From: Micrococcales bacterium
GTDB lineage: Bacteria > Actinomycetota > Actinomycetes > Actinomycetales > Dermatophilaceae
Length of the DNA stretch: 11,019 nucleotides
Direction: 5' to 3'
Assembly: GCA_030452775.1 (NCBI GenBank)
Contig: JAKDLQ010000058.1
Location: 1 to 11,019, forward strand
This document shows, one piece after another, positions 7,237-11,019 of this stretch. Under the pieces are notes generated by a model. That model worked only from the letters and a program-made list of their open reading frames with translations. It had not been told where the DNA came from and did no database searches. The translations under genes were made by a program, and so were the position numbers. Every line of letters begins with the position of its first letter. The stretch's first letter is position 1.

Positions 7237-7860
7237 GTGGAGATCGTCGTCACTGGACGTCGCGTTCAGATTCCCAACCGCTTCCGAGAGCTGCTCGACG
7301 AGCGAATGGCCAAGGTGGCCTCCCTTGCACCCAAGGTGCATCGGGTCGATGTCGTCGTCACCCACGAACGAACGAGCCGTGGCGCAGAGCGCGTCGAGAT
7401 CACCTGCCACGCCAAGGGCCCAGTAGTGCGGGCGGAGGCGGCGATGGACGACAAGTTCGCGGCACTCGACGCGGCCGTGGACAAGCTCACGGAACGGCTG
7501 CGGCGTATGCACGACAAGCAGCGCGTGAGCCGCGGACGTCGACTCCCCGAGTCGGTGGCCCAGGCCACCGCGCGGATCACCCCGGCGGAGACGGAAGACG
7601 CGGTCACGGAGGAGCCTGATGACCTCGATCGCTTCGGAGCGGTGGGCAACAGCCCCATCGAGGTGCGCGAGAAGGTGCACACCGCCGCCCCGATGACGCT
7701 TGAGGACGCCATCAACCAGATGGAGCTCGTCGGGCACGACTTCTTTCTCTTCCACGACTCCGACACCGATCGGCCGAGCGTCGTCTATCGGCGCCGCGGC
7801 TGGAGCTATGGAGTGCTGTATCTCGAGACCGACCGTGGGGACGTGGCGGCCACCGGCTAA
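7237..7860 (+). CDS. hpf: Ribosome hibernation promoting factor, long form
   Basis: 207-residue ribosome-associated protein of the long HPF (YfiA/RaiA) family; it stabilises idle ribosomes in stationary phase or stress by binding the small subunit and, through its tail, dimerising 70S into 100S particles (established for the long form). Residues 1-100 form the beta-alpha N-terminal domain (MEIVVTGRRVQIPNRFRELL at the start; basic, rRNA-facing surface; DDKFAALDAAVDKLTERLRR helix at 71-90). About 100-145 is a variable acidic linker. About 146-203 is the conserved dimerisation domain (SPIEVREKV, then PMTLEDAINQMELVGHDFFLF, VVYRRRGWSYGVLYLE). The GTG start is fixed by the perfect AAGGAGG 7 nt upstream and by the family N-terminus. 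The gene lies between comF and the secA side as in mycobacteria, and follows a long structured leader. The next gene starts 48 nt after the stop and may be co-transcribed. Confidence 0.96.
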   Translation: MEIVVTGRRVQIPNRFRELLDERMAKVASLAPKVHRVDVVVTHERTSRGAERVEITCHAKGPVVRAEAAMDDKFAALDAAVDKLTERLRRMHDKQRVSRGRRLPESVAQATARITPAETEDAVTEEPDDLDRFGAVGNSPIEVREKVHTAAPMTLEDAINQMELVGHDFFLFHDSDTDRPSVVYRRRGWSYGVLYLETDRGDVAATG

Positions 7861-7908
7861 GTGACTGCTCCTCGGCACAGCGCGGCCGCGTCTTGCGAGG
7901 ATGACCCT

Positions 7909-8598
7909 GTGCAGAATCCCGCTAGCGTCCGCATCCGTGTGCTCATCGTCGATGACCACGCGCTCTACCGGCGTGGGTTGCTGACGATGCTCGATGCCGA
8001 GGACGGTATCGAGGTGATCGGAGAGGCGGCCGACGGGATCGAAGCTGTGGTACGCGCCGAGGAGCTGCTCCCCGACGTGGTGGTCCTTGACGTGAGCATG
8101 CCCAAGCGTGGGGGAATCGACGCCTGCCGGGCGATCAAAGGCTCTGTTCCGTCGACCAGGATCCTCATGCTCACCAGTTCCGAGGACGAGACCCACCTGT
8201 TCGAGGCCGTGCGGGCAGGAGCCAACGGCTATCTCCTCAAAGACGCCTCACCCGAAGAGGTCGCCGAGGCCATCCGAGGCGTCCACGATGGGCAGTCGCT
8301 CCTCTCGCCCATGATGGCCGCCAAGCTGCTGACGGAGTTCGCCGCCCTCAGCTCACCTCGCACCGCTCCGAGAAGCGGGCCGGGGCTCGACATGCCCCGG
8401 CTGACCGATCGAGAGCTCGACATCCTGCGACTCGTCGCGCGAGGACGGCTCAACCGGGAGATCGCGGCGGAGCTGTTCATCTCCGAGAACACGGTGCGCA
8501 ACCACATTCGCAACATTCTCGACAAGCTGCAGCTGCACTCGCGGACCGAAGCGGCCCTCTACGCCGTCCGGCAGCGGCTCATCGACCCCGACGAATGA
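7909..8598 (+). CDS. Orphan NarL/FixJ-family (LuxR-type HTH) response regulator
   Basis: 229-residue DNA-binding response regulator. The receiver domain (about 8-125) has the acidic pair D15/D16 in VDDH, phospho-acceptor D61 in VVLDVSMP, T89 in LMLTSS and K111 in LLKDAS, so all switch residues are present. A linker of about 30 residues leads to a LuxR-type HTH at about 165-225 (LTDRELDILRLVARGRLNREIA, then ISENTVRNHIRNILDKLQLHSR). The start chosen is GTG 7909, with GAGGA (7897-7901) 7 nt upstream. GTG 7861, directly after the hpf stop, is in frame and would add 16 residues but has no Shine-Dalgarno and precedes non-conserved sequence. No histidine kinase lies beside it, and MtrB is dedicated to MtrA, so it is an orphan in this view. 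It overlaps the next gene by ATGA (8595-8598), tying it to a putative DNA glycosylase. Target genes and signal are unknown; autoregulation of the hpf side is possible but unsupported. Confidence 0.92.
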   Translation: MQNPASVRIRVLIVDDHALYRRGLLTMLDAEDGIEVIGEAADGIEAVVRAEELLPDVVVLDVSMPKRGGIDACRAIKGSVPSTRILMLTSSEDETHLFEAVRAGANGYLLKDASPEEVAEAIRGVHDGQSLLSPMMAAKLLTEFAALSSPRTAPRSGPGLDMPRLTDRELDILRLVARGRLNREIAAELFISENTVRNHIRNILDKLQLHSRTEAALYAVRQRLIDPDE

Positions 8599-9812
8599 GC
8601 GCGGGCGTCGCTGTTCCCACTCGGAACATCACACGGGAGCTGGCCCGGCGCGTGGCGATCGCGGCTCAGGGGCTCCTCGACCCGCGCCCCGAGCCGTTCA
8701 CCGCGACGATGCGCCATGTGCAGCGGGTCATCGACCGGGTCGCCGTCGTGCAGATCGACAGCGTCAACGTCCTCACGCGCAGCCACTATCTGCCGTTCTT
8801 CTCCCGCCTCGGCCCCTACGACACGAGCCTGCTCGACCGAGCCAGGGACCGGGCCCCACGCCGGCTCGTCGAGTACTGGGCGCACGAGGCGAGCCTCATC
8901 TCGCCGCAGACCTGGCCGCTGCTCGAGCACCGGATGCGGGATGCCGGCGAGCACGCCTGGGGCTCGATGCGGCGGATCCTCACCGAGCGGCCCGACGTCG
9001 TCGACGACGTGCTGACCGAGGTCGAACGTCGCGGCCCGATGACGGCGCGCCAGGTCGAGACGGCGCTCGATCACGACCGGCCCCGCACCCAGGACAGCTG
9101 GGGCTGGAACTGGTCGGAGGTCAAGGCGGCCCTCGAGTACCTCTTCTGGGCCGGCCGGATCAGCTCGGCCGGGCGGACAACCCAGTTCGAGCGACGGTAT
9201 GCCGCTCTCGACGCCACGGCGCCCCCTGCCCTTCGTGAGGCGTGGACGCACCGGCCGGGACGCGAGGCCGACCCCGACCGCTTCGTCGAGCTGGTCCGGA
9301 TCGCGGCCCGCGCCCACGGGATCGGGACCGAGCGGTGCCTCGCAGACTACTTCCGGATCACCCGGAGCCAGGCCCGGCCCGCCATCGCCACACTCCTCGC
9401 ACGCGGCGAGCTCATCCCGGTCGCCGTCCCGGGCTGGGCGCCGGCCTACCTCCACGCCGAGGCGCGGCTCCCGCGCCGTGCGCACACCGAGGCGCTGCTC
9501 AGCCCCTTCGACTCGCTCGTCTGGCAGCGCGAACGGGTCCAGGCACTCTGGGACTTCCGCTACCGGATAGAGATCTACACACCCGCCCACAAGCGGGTGC
9601 ACGGTTACTACGTGCTGCCCTTCCTCTACGGCGATCGACTGGTCGCCCGCTGCGACCTCAAAGCCGACCGAGTGGCCGGGGTGCTGCGCTGCCACCGCGT
9701 GACGTGGGAGCCGGACCCGCCACCGGGCTCCGGAGCGGCCCTGATGCGCAACCTCGAGTCGATGGCGGCGTGGCTGGGACTCGGCCACGTCGTGCAGGTC
9801 ACGGGCCGGTGA
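8595..9812 (+). CDS. YcaQ-like HTH_42 family DNA glycosylase (winged-helix protein)
   Basis: 405-residue protein of the HTH_42 (PF06224) superfamily, which is built of tandem winged-helix domains. The superfamily includes Streptomyces AlkZ and E. coli YcaQ, glycosylases that excise bulky alkylated bases and unhook interstrand crosslinks. Seen: VVQIDSVNVLTRSHYLPFFSRLG at about 51-73, holding the Q-x-D catalytic motif (Q53, D55) that marks the YcaQ-like branch, as opposed to the Q-x-Q of AlkZ-like resistance proteins; EYWAHEASLI at about 93-102; a second winged-helix region with DYFRITRSQARPAIATLL; and the conserved C-terminal blocks LLSPFDSLVWQRERV and ARCDLKADR. The length is close to YcaQ (about 410). 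The ATG is fixed by the ATGA overlap with the upstream response regulator, so translation is probably coupled. The gene is often annotated only as 'winged helix DNA-binding domain-containing protein'. Family is firm; glycosylase activity is inferred from the motif. It is not part of the mycobacterial version of this locus. Confidence 0.9.
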   Translation: MSAGVAVPTRNITRELARRVAIAAQGLLDPRPEPFTATMRHVQRVIDRVAVVQIDSVNVLTRSHYLPFFSRLGPYDTSLLDRARDRAPRRLVEYWAHEASLISPQTWPLLEHRMRDAGEHAWGSMRRILTERPDVVDDVLTEVERRGPMTARQVETALDHDRPRTQDSWGWNWSEVKAALEYLFWAGRISSAGRTTQFERRYAALDATAPPALREAWTHRPGREADPDRFVELVRIAARAHGIGTERCLADYFRITRSQARPAIATLLARGELIPVAVPGWAPAYLHAEARLPRRAHTEALLSPFDSLVWQRERVQALWDFRYRIEIYTPAHKRVHGYYVLPFLYGDRLVARCDLKADRVAGVLRCHRVTWEPDPPPGSGAALMRNLESMAAWLGLGHVVQVTGR

Positions 9813-9832
9813 AGGCCGGCGCGGCGGCATAC

Positions 9833-9859
9833 GGAACCTTTGGTCCGTGCCGGAGCGTT
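9833..9859 (+). promoter_or_regulatory. Candidate SigH/SigR-type promoter ahead of secA
   Basis: GGAAC (9833-9837) is followed after 19 nt by GTT (9857-9859, as CGTT), matching the spacing and sequence of the actinobacterial thiol/heat-stress sigma factor class (GGAAT/C - about 18-19 - GTT). Other weak housekeeping -10-like hexamers in the same 162-nt gap are TAGCCT (9883-9888) and TATACG (9945-9950), neither with a convincing -35. The gap between the glycosylase stop and secA therefore probably contains a promoter, but which one is used cannot be told by eye. Confidence 0.3.
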
Positions 9860-9974
9860 GGTCGGGAAGCGGGGGAAACGACTAGCCTAGGCAGGTCCCG
9901 CGTGTCATGGCGGGGAGGGCCTCCGTCCACCGGGCGGCGGTGACTATACGTTGAGTCGGGAGTGAGATCGCACC

Positions 9975-11019
<1,045 letters not shown>

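Noticed and set aside
9885..9892. Palindrome GCCTAGGC before secA
   Set aside because: Eight bases only, with no partner repeat; expected by chance in this base composition.

Overview
This is a GC-rich (estimated two-thirds G+C), densely coded chromosomal segment from an actinobacterium. All genes read on the + strand. The order sahH, mtrA, mtrB, lpqB, comF, hpf, secA is the conserved actinobacterial core neighbourhood known from Mycobacterium tuberculosis. Three things point to the order Micrococcales rather than mycobacteria: no tmk lies between sahH and mtrA, extra genes sit between hpf and secA, and SecA carries an FLAEYQ-type motif. An Intrasporangiaceae/Dermatophilaceae-like organism is my guess. 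I see no phage, IS, CRISPR, tRNA or rRNA, and nothing that marks a foreign island.

Layout. (1) 1-1155: 3' part of sahH (S-adenosylhomocysteine hydrolase), cut by the window start. (2) 1261-1830: a small lipoprotein of unknown function, in the place where mycobacteria carry tmk. (3) 1934-6142: the mtrA-mtrB-lpqB operon, a response regulator, sensor kinase and partner lipoprotein that couple envelope state to cell division and wall metabolism. The mtrA/mtrB gap is 1 nt, and mtrB/lpqB overlap by ATGA. A candidate promoter and a pair of short palindromes lie before mtrA. (4) 6257-6973: a ComF-family phosphoribosyltransferase whose stop codon lies in the first unit of a four-copy 10-bp tandem repeat. 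(5) 6974-7236: the longest non-coding gap. It holds a candidate promoter partly built from the repeat, then a leader of about 210 nt with several hairpins, just before hpf. By position, length and lineage it is a candidate member of the raiA non-coding RNA class. (6) 7237-9812: long-form hibernation factor hpf, an orphan NarL/LuxR-type response regulator, and a YcaQ-like HTH_42 DNA glycosylase that overlaps the regulator by ATGA. (7) 9975-11019: the 5' part of secA, cut by the window end.

How they work together. The window joins envelope and division signalling (MtrAB-LpqB), protein export (SecA), ribosome hibernation (Hpf) and, less expectedly, a likely DNA-crosslink repair enzyme translationally coupled to an orphan regulator. 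Most of it is ordinary conserved core. The parts most worth a second look are the hpf leader with its tandem repeat, and the regulator/glycosylase pair.
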